NCBI RefSeq assembly: GCF_036323735.1
Contig: NC_086021.1
Span: 158,878,976-158,942,975, forward strand
Direction of reading: 5' to 3'
Length of the DNA: 64,000 nt
Origin: Rattus norvegicus
Lineage: Eukaryota > Chordata > Mammalia > Rodentia > Muridae
Below are positions 11,333 through 22,152 of this stretch, piece by piece; the first letter of the stretch is position 1, and each line of letters begins with the position of its first letter. The translations under genes and the position numbers were made by a program. Below the pieces are notes generated by a model, which searched no databases, was not told where the DNA came from, and worked only from the letters and a program-made list of their open reading frames with translations.

Positions 11333-13012
11333 AACCTTGTGTAGTTGGGTATATATACTGGGTGGTTGGAAAGTACATTCAAGGGTGTACATGATCCATG
11401 ACAGATGATTAGTTAGAGGACAATTATATGGAGTTTGTTTTTCCTTCTACCATTACATGGTTTCAAAAGATCAAATTTCTCTCACCAGGCTGAGTGCCAA
11501 GCATCATTACCAACTGTGATTCCCTGCCAGCCTCAGGAATGAGATAATTAGAATATACTTGCAAATCAGTCATGTAGCCCAAATATGTAAACAGTGATAA
11601 CAATGGATATATCCACAACACATTCTCCTGTCAGACCCATTCTAGTACTTCCTACTACAAAATACAAAATGATTATAGATAATAAAATTATTAAAACATA
11701 TGTCCCATCATATTTTGGCTGCTCCAGATGCCATTCTAGGACAGACAAATATAAACAAGTATGAAGGGGTTACACAAGTATACGGCTGAACTTCCTTTAG
11801 CCACCTGTTGTCATCATCTGGTGATTTCAAGAATGAGGAGTATCTAGGAGGTACAGAGAACACATCTCAGAGGAGAGGGCCACACCAGTTAACTGACCTT
11901 CTTCATAAACAGTGACCTCTGCCACATCTTATATATCTGACACCACATATATGCAACACACAGAGTAACCTATTCATTTACACTCATGTTATCAGCACAG
12001 CTTACACTCAGCAGTGGTCTGTTGAAAGTTAAATTTAGGAGAGTCAAAGTTTACATGCAGATTTTCAGCTGTGGCAGATTTTATCACTCCCTTTCCTACT
12101 CTTGTTCATGGTCATCAATTATATCAATGATGATGTGATAAAAAGGCAGATTAAAAACTTCAGGTGAAAGTCTATCAGACTGGACAAGAATAAGATCCAC
12201 CTATTCTACTGGTAAAAAGATCTCTTGTGTGAAAAGACTTCTATTGCTTTAAAGTTTGCTTTGAAAAGCTATACCACATAAACACTGGGAAAAGAATGAT
12301 GGACCAAGAAGGGCTGTACTGATATCAACATCGATTTTACTGAGACTAGGAGAAAGAAACTGGTCAGGTAGGTGACAGGCAGAGACCTTCAAACACTAAG
12401 TTCTACATTCTCTCCTCAGTCAGAAGTTGGCATTCTTTAGCAGTTCTGTCCTGTCTGTAAGGCTGAAGTGCAAATAGTGTTTACGAACTCAGGCTCTGAT
12501 TTCTGATCATCTTTCCGACCCTTTACATAGGAATGACCACAGCTACATGTGAGGGTGAGCCTGAAACTCTAGACCCGACACCTAGAAGAATGTGCCTTTC
12601 TTAGAGGCAGCACATAGTTGATTGTACTCTTGTTCCCTCTGACAGGCTTTAGAGCATCTTCATATGAAGAGATCAGAGAAGTACTGCTCTTCTTGGACTT
12701 CAATAAATCCTGAGTGGACAGTCGTGCTGACCAACATACCTGCCATGGTCATGTCAGGAAAGCCCTAACAGGCCCTAGAGCAGCACCACTGAGCACAGTG
12801 CACCACATCTTGGCAATGGCTCCTGTCAGACAGCCTTGCTTTCTTCCTTTCCTGAGCGTCTCACTCGAGTCCTAGAACAGTGTTCTTTCTAAAATCCCTT
12901 GTCTTTGGCCTTGAAAGTCATTCTTTATATTTTTAAAATAGTGGTCAAGGGTGAATTTGTAATCCTAGATAAAGCACCGTGTTGAGATCAAATTAGTTTG
13001 AATACACAATTT

Positions 13013-13028
13013 AAAAATAGATTATTTT
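13013..13028. repeat. Target-site duplication of L1 A, left copy
   Basis: AAAAATAGATTATTTT, identical to 19217-19232 on the other side of L1 A. Confidence 0.9.
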
Positions 13029-13122
13029 TTTCCTTGTTTTGTTTATTCTTTTTTTTTTATTAACTTGAGTATTTCTTATATACATTTCAAGTGTTATTCC
13101 CTTTCCCGGTTTCCGGGCAAAA

Positions 13123-13192
13123 TCCCCCTCCCCCCTCCCCTTCCTTATGGGTGTTCCCCTCCCAACCCTCCCCCCATTGCCGCCCTCCCCCC
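13123..13192 (-). other. G-rich tract in L1 A 3' UTR (G-quadruplex potential)
   Basis: On the element's strand this is a polypurine run with several groups of four or more G separated by one to seven bases. Equivalent tracts lie in L1 E (40612-40682) and L1 I (61951-62021). G4-forming 3' UTR tracts are a known feature of mammalian L1. Confidence 0.75.
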
Positions 13193-13766
13193 ATAGTCTA
13201 GTTCACTGGGGGTTCAGTCTTAGCAGGACCCAGGGCTTCCCCTTCCACTGGTGCTCTTACTAGGATATTCATTGCTACCTATGGGGTCAGAGTCCAGGGT
13301 CAGTCCATATATAGTCTTTAGGTAGTGGCTTAGTCCCTGGGAGCTCTGGTTGCTTGACATTGTTGTACTTTTGGGGTCTCGAGCCCCTTCAAGCTCTTCC
13401 AGTTCTTTCTCTGATTCCTTCAACGGGGGACCTATTCTCAGCTCAGTGGTTTGCTGCTGGCATTCGCCTCTGTATTTGCTGTATTCTGGCTGTGTCTCTC
13501 AGGAGCGATCTACATCCGGCTCCTGTCGGTCTGCACTTCTTTGCTTCATCCATCTTGTCCAATTGGGTGGCTGTATATGTATGGGCCACCTGTGGGGCAG
13601 GCTCTGAATGGGTGTTCCTTCAGTCTCTGTTTTAATCTTTGCCTCTCCCTTCCCAGCCAAGGGTATTCTTTTTCCTCATTTAAAGAAGGAGTGAAGCATT
13701 CACATTTTGATCATCCCTCTTGAGTTTCGTTTGTTCTAGGGATCTAGGGTAATTCAAGCATTTGGG

Positions 13767-16700
13767 CTAATAGCCACTTATCAATGAGTGCATACCATGT
13801 ATGTCTTTCTGTGATTGGGTTAGCTCACTCAGGATGATATTTTCCAGTTCCAACCATTTGCCTACGAATTTCATAGACTCGTTGTTTTTGATAGCTGAGT
13901 AATATTCCATTGTGTAGATGTACCACATTTTCTGTATCCATTCCTCTGTTGAAGGGCATCTCGGTTCTTTCCATTTTCTGGCTATTATAAATAAGGCTGC
14001 GATGAACATAGTGGAGCACGTGTCTCTTTTATATGTTGAGGCATCTTTTGGGTATATGCCCAAGAGAGGTATAGCTGGATCCTCAGGCAGTTCAATGTCC
14101 AATTTTCTGAGGAACCTCCAGACTGATTTCCAGAGTGGTTTTACCAGTCTGCAATCCCACCAACAATGGAGGAGTGTTCCTCTTTCTCCACATCCTCGCC
14201 AGCATCTGCTGTCACCTGAGTTTTTGATCTTAGCCATTCTCACTGGTGTGAGGTGAAATCTCAGGGTTGTTTTGATTTGCATTTCCCTTATGACTAAAGA
14301 TGTTGAACATTTCTTTAGGTGTTTCTCAGCCATTCGGCATTCCTCAGCTGTGAATTCTTTGTTTAGCTCTGAACCCCATTTTTTAATAGGGTTATTTGTT
14401 TCCCTGCGGTCTAACTTCTTGAGTTCTTTGTATATTTTGGATATAAGGCCTCTATCTGTTGTAGGATTGGTAAAGATCTTTTCCCAATCTGTTGGTTGCC
14501 GTTTTGTCCTAACCACCGTGTCCTTTGCCTTACAGAAGCTTTGCAGTTTTATGAGATCCCATTTGTCAATTCTTGATCTTAGAGCATAAGCCATTGGTGT
14601 TTTGTTCAGGAAATTTTTTCCAGTGCCCATGTGTTCCAGATGCTTCCCTAGTTTTTCTTCTATTAGTTTGAGTGTGTCTGGTTTGATGTGGAGGTCCTTG
14701 ATCCACTTGGACTTAAGCTTTGTACAGGGTGATAAGCATGGATCGATCTGCATTCTTCTACATGTTGCCCTCCAGTTGAACCAGCACCATTTGCTGAAAA
14801 TGCTATCTTTTTTCCATTGGATGGTTTTGGCTCCTTTGTCAAAAATCAAGTGACCATAGGTGTGTGGGTTCATTTCTGGGTCTTCAATTCTATTCCATTG
14901 GTCTATCTGTCTGTCTCTGTACCAATACCATGCAGTTTTTATCACTATTGCTCTGTAATACTGCTTGAGTTCAGGGATAGTGATTCCCCCTGAAGTCCTT
15001 TTATTGTTGAGGATAGCTTTAGCTATCCTGGGTTTTTTGTTATTCCAGATGAATTTGCAAATTGTTCTGTCTAACTCTTTGAAGAATTGGATTGGTATTT
15101 TGATGGGGATTGCATTGAATCTGTAGATTGCTTTTGGTAAAATGGCCATTTTTACTATATTAATCCTGCCAATCCATGAGCATGGGAGATCTTTCCATCT
15201 TCTGAGGTCTTCTTCAATTTCTTTCCTCAGTGTCTTGAAGTTCTTATTGTACAGATCTTTTACTTGCTTGGTTAAAGTCACACCGAGGTACTTTGTATTA
15301 TTTGGGTCTATTATGAAGGGTGTCGTTTCCCTAATTTCTTTCTCGGCTTGTTTCTCTTTTGTATAGAGGAAGGCAACTGATTTATTTGAGTTAATTTTAT
15401 ACCCAGCCACTTTGCTGAAGTTGTTTATCAGCTTTAGTAGTTCTCTGGTGGAACTTTTGGGATCACTTAAATATACTATCATGTCATCTGCAAATAGTGA
15501 TATTTTGACTTCTTCTTTTCCGATCTGTATCCCCTTGATCTCCTTTTGTTGTCTGATTGCTCTGGCTAGAACTTCAAGAACTATATTGAATAAGTAGGGA
15601 GAGAGTGGGCAGCCTTGTCTAGTCCCTGATTTTAGTGGGATTGCTTCGAGTTTCTCTCCATTTAGTTTAATGTTAGCAACTGGTTTGCTGTATATGGCTT
15701 TTACTATGTTTAGGTATGGGCCTTGAATTCCTATTCTTTCCAGGACTTTTATCATGAAGGGGTGTTGAATTTTGTCAAATGCTTTCTCAGCATCTAATGA
15801 AATGATCATGTGGTTTTGTTCTTTCAGTTTGTTTATATGATGGATCACGTTGATGGTTTTCCGTATATTAAACCATCCCTGCATGCCTGGGATGAAGCCT
15901 ACTTGATCATGGTGGATGATTGTTTTGATGTGCTTGAATTCGGTTTGCCAGAATTTTATTGAGTATTTTTGCGTCGATATTCATAAGGGAAATTGGTCTG
16001 AAGTTCTCTTTCTTTGTTGTGTCTTTGTGTGGTTTAGGTTTAAGAGTAATTGTGGCTTCGTAGAAGGAATTCGGTAGTGCTCCATCTGTTTCAATTTTGT
16101 GGAATAGTTTGGATAATATTGGTATGAGGTCTTCTATGAAGGTTTGATAGAATTCTGCACTAAACCCGTCTGGACCTGGGCTCTTTTTGGTTGGAAGACC
16201 TTTAATGACTGCTTCTATTTCCTTAGGAGTTATGGGGTTGTTTAACTGATTTATCTGTTCCTGATTTAACTTCAATACCTGGTATCTGTCTAGGAAATTG
16301 TCCATTTCCTGAAGATTTTCAAATTTTGTTGAATATAGGTTTTTATAGTAAGATCTGATGATTTTTTGAATTTCCTCTGAATCTGTAGTTATGTCTCCCT
16401 TTTCATTTCTGATTTTGTTAATTTGGACGCACTCTCTGTGTCCTCTCGTTAGTCTGGCTAAGGGTTTATCTATCTTGTTGATTTTCTCAAAGAACCAACT
16501 TTTGGTTCTGTTGATTCTTTCTATGGTCCTTTTTGTTTCTACTTGGTTGATTTCAGCTCTGAGTTTGATTATTTCCTGCCTTCTACTCCTCCTGGGTGTA
16601 TTTGCTTCTTTTTGTTCTAGAGCTTTTAGGTGTGCTGTCAAGCTGCTGACATATGCTCTTTCCTGTTTCTTTCTGCAGGCACTCAGCGCTATGAGTTTTC

Positions 16701-17592
16701 CTCTTAGCACAGCTTTCATTGTGTCCCATAAGTTTGGGTATGTTGTATCTTCATTTTCATTAAATTCTAAAAAGTTTTTAATTTCTTTCTTTATTTCTTC
16801 CTTGACCAGGTTATCATTGAGTAGAGCATTGTTCAATTTCCACGTATATGTGGGCATTCTTCCCTTATTGTTATTGAAGACCAGTTTTAGGCCGTGGTGG
16901 TCCGATAGCATGCATGGGATTATCTCTATCTTTCTGTACCTGTTGAGGCCCGTTTTTTGACCAATTATATGGTCAATTTTGGAGAAAGTACCATGAGGAG
17001 CTGAGAAGAAGGTATATCCTTTTGCTTTAGGATAGAATGTTCTATAAATATCCGTTAAGTCCATTTGGCTCATGACTTCTCTTAGTCTGTCGACATCACT
17101 GTTTAATTTCTGTTTCCATGATCTGTCCATTGATGAGAGTGGGGTGTTGAAGTCTCCCACTATTATTGTGTGAGGTGCAATGTGTGTTTTGAGCTTTAGT
17201 AAGGTTTCTTTTACGTATGTAGGTGCCCTTGTATTTGGGGCATAGATATTTAGGATTGAGAGTTCATCTTGGTGGATTTTTCCTTTGATGAATATGAAGT
17301 GTCCTTCCTTATCTTTTTTGATGACTTTTAGTTGGAAATTGATTTTATTTGATATTAGAATGGCTACTCCAGCTTGTTTCTTCTGACTATTTGCTTGGAA
17401 AGTTGTTTTCCAGCCTTTCACTCTGAGGTAGTGTCTGTCTTTGTCTCTGAGGTGTGTTTCCTGTAGGCAGCAGAATGCAGGGTCCTCATTGCGTATCCAG
17501 TTTGTTAATCTATGTCTTTTTATTGGGGAGTTGAGGCCATTGATATTGAGAGATATTAAGGAATAGTGATTATTGCTTCCCTTTATATTCAT
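13767..17592 (-). pseudogene. L1 A ORF2 (endonuclease-reverse transcriptase), frameshifted
   Basis: ORF2 encodes the protein that nicks target DNA and copies L1 RNA. The start MNIKGSNNHYSLISLNINGL is at 17592. The first open part (17592-15907, 561 codons) holds the APE-like endonuclease, with QETHL, GDFNTP and SDHH motifs, and the N-terminal half of the RT. The second (15884-13767, 705 codons) holds the RT palm (LDAEKAFD near residue 31, FADD at 121-124) and the C-terminal CX3CX7HX4C segment. The two are separated by a 2-nt deletion near 15933: GAATTCAAGCACATC here against GAATTCAAGAGCACATC in L1 E. No other stop is visible, so one indel is the main lesion. Confidence 0.95.
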
Positions 17593-17651
17593 ATTTGGAT
17601 GTGAGGTTATGTTTGTGTGCTTTCATTCTCTTTGTTTTGTTGCCAAGTCGA

Positions 17652-18724
17652 TTAGTTTCTTGCTTCTTCTAGGGTATAGCTTGCCTCCTTATGTTGGGCT
17701 TTACCATTTATTATCCTTTGTAGTGCTGGATTTGTAGAAAGATATTGTGTAAATTTGGTTTTGTCATGGAATATCTTGGTTTCTCCATCAATGTTAATTG
17801 AGAGTTTTGCTGGATACAGTAACCTGGGCTGGCATTTGTGTTCTCTTAGGGTCTGTATGACATCAGTCCAGGATCTTCTGGCCTTCATAGTTTCTGGCGA
17901 GAAGTCTGGTGTGATTCTGATAGGTCTCCCTTTATATGTTACTTGACCTTTTTCCCTTACTGCTTTTAATATTCTTTCTTTATTTTGTGCGTTTGGTGTT
18001 TTGACAATTATGTGACGGGAGGTGTTTCTTTTCTGGTCCAATCTATTTGGAGTTCTGTAGGCTTCTTGTATGCCTATGGGTATCTCTTTTTTTAGGTTAG
18101 GGAAGTTTTCTTCTATGATTTTGTTGAAGATATTTACTGGTCCTTTGAGCTGGGAGTCTTCACTCTCTTCTATACCTATTATCCTTAGGTTTGAGCTTCT
18201 CATTGAGTCCTGGATTTCCTGTATGTTTTGGACCAGTAGCTTTTCCGCTTTACATTATCTTTGACAGTTGAGTCAATGATTTCTATGGAATCTTCTGCTC
18301 CTGAGATTCTCTCTTCCATCTCTTGAATTCTGTTGGTGAGGCTTGTATCTACAGCTCCTTGTCTCTTCTTTTGGTTTTCTATATCCAGGGTTGTTTCCAT
18401 GTGTTCTTTCTTGATTGCTTCTATTTCCATTTTTAATTCCTTCAACTGTTTGATTGTGTTTTCCTGGAATTCTTTCAGGGATTTTTGCGATTCCTCTCTG
18501 TAGGCTTTTACTTGTTTATTAATGTTTTCCTGTGCTTCCCTAAGTGTGTTCATGTCTTTCTTGAAGTCCTCCAGCATCATGATCAAATATGATTTTGTAA
18601 CTAGATCTTGCTTTTCTGGTGTGTTTGGATATTCCATGTTTGTTTTGGTGGGAGAATTGGGCTCCGATGATGGCATGTAGTCTTGGTTTCTGTTGCTTGG
18701 GTTCCTGCGCTTGCCTCTCGCCAT
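17652..18724 (-). pseudogene. L1 A ORF1 (RNA-binding protein), split by a 1-nt frameshift
   Basis: ORF1p is the trimeric RNA chaperone of the L1 particle. The frame starts MARGKRRNPSNRNQDYMPSS at 18724 and covers the N-terminal region and coiled coil, rich in Glu/Lys heptads. It then leaves frame at an A-run (complement of 18241-18244), ending at a TGA at 18200-18202 after 174 codons. The RRM and C-terminal domains (from MRSSNLRIIGIEESEDS, 183 codons) are open in the other frame, whose ATG overlaps the TGA as ATGA. The whole span is 1,073 nt, one short of the 1,074 nt needed for a 357-residue protein. L1 E has the same loss at the same place. Confidence 0.93.
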
Positions 18725-19216
18725 CAGATTATCTCTAGTGTTACTTTGTTCTGCTATTTCTGACAGTGGCTAGACTGTCCTATAAGCCTGTGTGACAGGA
18801 GTGCTGTAGACCTGTTTTCCTCTCTTTCAGTCAGTTATGGGGACAGAGTGTTCTGCTTTCTGGCGTGTAGTTTTTCCTCTCTACAGGTCTTCAGCTGTTC
18901 CTGTGGGCCTGTGTCTTGAGTTCACCAGGCAGCTTTCTTGCAGCAGAAAATTTGGTCTTACCTGTGGTCCCGAGGCTCAGGTTCGCTCGTGGGGTGCTGC
19001 CCACGGGCTCTCTGCAGCGGCAGCAACCAGGAAGACCTGTGCCGCCCCTTCCGGGAACTTCAGTGCACCAGGGTTCCAGATGGTCTTTGGCTTTTTCCTC
19101 TGGCGTCCGAGATGTGTGTGCAGGGAGCAGTCACTTCTGGTTTCCCAGGCTTGTCTGCCTCTCTGAAGGTTTAGCTCTCCCTCCCACGGGATTTGGGTGC
19201 AGAGAACTGTTTATCC

Positions 19217-19232
19217 AAAAATAGATTATTTT
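19217..19232. repeat. Target-site duplication of L1 A, right copy
   Basis: AAAAATAGATTATTTT, matching 13013-13028. Confidence 0.9.
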
Positions 19233-19346
19233 ATACGTTGTGTTTTGATTGTGGTTCAACATCCTGCAACTCACCCCAGATCCTCCTAAGCCCCCACCCC
19301 TCCACGTCCATACCCTTTCTTTATATCATCAGAAAAAAATAATAAT

Positions 19347-19362
19347 AAAAATAATTAACAAT
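19347..19362. repeat. Target-site duplication of the Dnajb6 retrocopy, left copy
   Basis: AAAAATAATTAACAAT, identical to 21862-21877. The leading A's may overlap the tail, so the certain core is TAATTAACAAT. Confidence 0.8.
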
Positions 19363-20581
19363 GGAAGACCCCACCGCCACCAGTGCAGCTGTGCCAAAGG
19401 CGCTAGGAGACCAGCGGCCTGACTTCCTGCCTTGCTGACTGCTGCGTCCTGGGATTTGTTCCAACAGTCTGTTAAAACATGGTGGATTACTATGAAGTGC
19501 TGGCCGTCCAGAGACATGCCTCGCCTGAGGACATTAAAAAGGCGTATCGAAAACAGGCACTCAAATGGCACCCAGACAAAAATCCTGAAAATAAAGAAGG
19601 AGCAGAAATTCAAACAAGTAGCTGAGGCATAGAAGTGTTATCGGATGCTAAAAAGCGGGACATCTATGACAAATGTGACAAAGAAGGATTAAATGGCGGT
19701 GGAGGAGGAGGTGAAAGTCATTTTGACAGCCCATTTGAGTTTGGCTTCCCATTCCGGAACCCAGTTGATGTCTTCAGGGAATTTTTTGGTGGAAGGGACC
19801 CATTTTCATTTGACTTCTTTGAAGACCCATTTGATGACATTTTTGGAAACCGAAGGGGTCCCCAAGGAAGTAGAAGCCAAGGTGCTGGCTCCTTTTTCTC
19901 TGCCTTCGGTGGATTTCCTTCTTTTGGAAGTGGATTTCCTGCTTTTGATACAGGCTTTACTCCATTCGGGCCACTAGATCATGGGGGTCTCACTTCATTT
20001 TCTTCAGCGTCATTTGGTGGAAGTGGAATGGGTAACTTCAAATCAATATCAACTTCAACTAAAATAGTTAATGGAAAAAAAAATCACTACAAAGAGAATT
20101 GTGGAGAACGGTCAGAAAAGAGTAGGAGTTGAAGAAGACAGACAGTTAAAGTCCCTGACGATAAATGCTGTGGCCGACAAGAATGCCCTCGCAGAAGAAT
20201 GCAGGCAGAGAGGCTAACCCACACCAGCTCTGGCCCCTGGCCCGGTCCCAGCACCAGCCCCGGTCCCCTCTCAGGCCCGACCCCCGACCCCAGCTCCTGC
20301 CCAAGCTCCAGCCCAGACTCCAGCCCCTTCTGTCAGCACCCGCCCACAGAGCCACCCCAACAATAGGCCTGCCCCAAAGGCCAAACTTGTGTCTAAAAGC
20401 AACTGGAAAGATGGAGAGCAGGACAGGCAGCAGGTTCCTGGCAACTGTGATGCTCCTATGACCTCAGCAGGGCTCAAAGAAGGTGGCAAGAGGAAGAAGC
20501 AGAAACAGAAAGAGGACTCGAAGAAGAAGTCGACCAAAGGGAACCACTAAACTGGACTTGGCAGCAGTCACAGCAGCCGCT

Positions 20582-20584
<3 letters not shown>

Positions 20585-20636
<52 letters not shown>
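20585..20636. repeat. (GT)26 microsatellite in the Dnajb6 retrocopy
   Basis: An uninterrupted GT run directly after the pseudo-coding region. It may derive from the parent mRNA or have grown after insertion. Confidence 0.95.
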
Positions 20637-20637
<1 letters not shown>

Positions 20638-21288
20638 GCTCACACGCATGGCAGCTGCATCCTTTCCTTTAAGTGCTGCCCAGGGTCACTTCACTTAGCA
20701 GGATTATGGACATGTGCCCACGGATCTATAGGATTAGGGGCGTTGGAGACCGAGGCGACAATCCTGGGTGGCCTGTATAAGCTTGTGACATAGCCTCAGC
20801 CTTGTAACTCTGCTTTTCCCCCAACACCAAATCCATAGCGTTTTCCTCGAGTCTTAAGGGTCTGCCTCATTGTTTTCAGCAGGGCAAGCCCTGCTTTGAG
20901 CTCTGGGGTATTTGTAGTCGTAGGAGTCCATAGGGTCCAGTAGGGAGCTGGGTTCGTGTTCTTGATAGACTGCCTCCTGGCGGCGATACAGTGCGCAGTT
21001 TTAAGTACAGCGGAACTTATGATAAAGTAAGCTGTGCCTTGAGCCATGAGATGCTTTTGATTCAGGGTACTCTGGCAACATACAGGCCATCAGGATGTAG
21101 AGTCTTTCCTTACTTATTGTTCAACTTTTAATCTTCTCCAGGTAGTCAAAAATTGACACCAAATATAGTTTAATTTTTGGAAAATCTCAGTCTTGGAGAA
21201 ATATTTGTCCTTGTTCAGTCAAAAGGTTTTGCTTAGCAATAGCATTTCTAGTAATGCTAGGTCAGTGTGCTACTGGCTATTTACACAA

Positions 21289-21326
21289 GCACACAAGCAC
21301 ACAAGCACACAAGCACACAAGCACAC
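21289..21326. repeat. (ACACAAGC)n tandem repeat
   Basis: Nearly five copies of an 8-bp unit within the pseudogene 3' UTR. Confidence 0.9.
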
Positions 21327-21861
21327 AGAGGCGTGTGCAAGATAATCAGCTCTGAAGCAGGAAGCTTGACCTCAGTTCTTTAAATTGCAGATAATGGCCC
21401 CTTCACAAGCTTCATCGGGTCACAACCCATGCCACGCTGTCACCTAACCTGTGGTTTGCATTAAGCACCAGGTAGTTCTGATGCCATCTCACGTCTGGGC
21501 TGCACGTGCCTCTTTGGGGCTGTGTTCCTTCCTTTTGGCCATGAAGGTCTGTTGCTTGAACTTTGTCCCCTTGGCAGTGAGGATTTTGTAAAGGGTGTTG
21601 GTGAGCTTGAGATGGGCCCAGCAGTGTGGAAAGGGGAAGTTCTGTGAGTTATGGGCACTGCTGTAGCTAGGAGCTGGAACAGGGTTACCTGGGTTTTGAA
21701 GAAGTAACCATGAAGGGTTTGCTGTGTTTGCTTGGTTTTGGTGGGAGGTGGTGTGGGCACTTATGGAGTGTGGATTGGTATTAATGTGTGTTGTGGAAAT
21801 GTGACCCTCAAGGAGGAATGTATTTTAGTGCTACCGATGTAAATAAAATGTAAACGTCAAA

Positions 21862-21877
21862 AAAAATAATTAACAAT
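21862..21877. repeat. Target-site duplication of the Dnajb6 retrocopy, right copy
   Basis: AAAAATAATTAACAAT after the A-tail, matching 19347-19362. Confidence 0.8.
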
Positions 21878-22152
21878 AAATAATAAAAAATAAGACAAAA
21901 GTAAAACATACTAGTAGAATAAAACAAACAGACAAAATAAATGAGTTAAAGAAGAAGCTTAAGAGGCTCTGACCGTGGGTGGAAAAACCAGGGCATAGGT
22001 GCATGGCCTGAGGCCTTGGGATGTCGCAGGCATGCCAACACCCTGTATGTACTCAGTGTGCTTCTCCATGGCAAACTCTGTGGGCTGTGCTAGGGCCTCA
22101 CCAGCCCCGGTGCCCGAGTGCAGGGTGCAGGGAAGTGAGCCCAGCAGAGAAG

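Larger units (their letters stand above)
8619..13012. other. Long gene-free stretch
   Basis: No coding gene or conserved RNA is recognised. A possible B1 relic lies near 9887-9945 (CCCAGTACTTAGGAAGAGGA) and a (GT)n tract at 11290-11330. Open frames of 60-124 codons here show no domain or motif. The last bases before 13013 are the insertion site of the LINE-1 that follows. Confidence 0.5.
13029..19216 (-). mobile_element. LINE-1 copy A, near full length, young
   Basis: A 6.2-kb rat-type L1 on the minus strand. From its 5' end (19216) it has about 490 bp of 5' UTR starting within a monomer (GGATAAACAGTTCTCT), ORF1 (18724-17652), ORF2 (17592-13767), a 3' UTR with a G-rich tract (complement of 13123-13192) and an interrupted A-rich tail (complement of 13029-13059). 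A perfect 16-bp target duplication, AAAAATAGATTATTTT, flanks it, so it entered by endonuclease-dependent target-primed reverse transcription. Compared with L1 E it is truncated about 250 bp into the second 5' monomer. ORF1 carries a 1-nt frameshift and ORF2 a 2-nt deletion, so this copy cannot make both proteins unaided. Confidence 0.97.
19363..21861 (+). pseudogene. Dnajb6-ps: Dnajb6 processed pseudogene
   Basis: An intronless retrocopy of the long-isoform mRNA of DNAJB6, an Hsp40 co-chaperone that suppresses aggregation. The coding part runs from the ATG at 19479 to the TAA at 20548-20550. The J domain is recognisable (MVDYYEVLAVQRHASPEDIK and the HPD motif in WHPDKNP), as are the Gly/Phe-rich and Ser-rich regions (open at 19635-20132) and the Lys-rich end (KEGGKRKKQKQKED). 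Breaks: indels near 19595, a TAG at 19630-19632 and shifts near 20085 and in the Ala/Pro-rich part. The 3' UTR holds (GT)26 at 20585-20636 and an 8-bp tandem repeat at about 21289-21326. It ends in a polyadenylation signal and short A-tail, with a 16-bp target duplication. Confidence 0.93.

Noticed and set aside
13220..13423. A 67-codon sense frame in the L1 3' UTR, present in L1 A, E (40382-40585) and I (61720-61923)
   Set aside because: It begins with TTG, has no ATG, and its persistence is explained by the recency of the copies; no evidence of a third L1 protein.
16391..16960. A 189-codon frame on the strand opposite L1 A ORF2, and similar antisense frames in L1 E, H and I
   Set aside because: They are shadows of A-rich ORF2 codons; the hydrophobic, Ser/Leu/Phe-rich product is typical of the antisense of Lys/Glu/Asn-rich coding sequence.
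19635..20132. A 165-codon frame that might be a new Gly/Phe-rich protein
   Set aside because: It is the G/F-rich region of the Dnajb6 retrocopy following a frameshift.
20464..20793. Open frames over (GT)n in the Dnajb6 retrocopy, and similar frames over (CA)n, (TA)n and (TG)n elsewhere
   Set aside because: Dinucleotide repeats are stop-free in several frames; these are composition artefacts.
21289..21326. Direct repeats that could be read as a CRISPR-like array
   Set aside because: An 8-bp tandem unit without spacers in a mammalian pseudogene UTR; not CRISPR.
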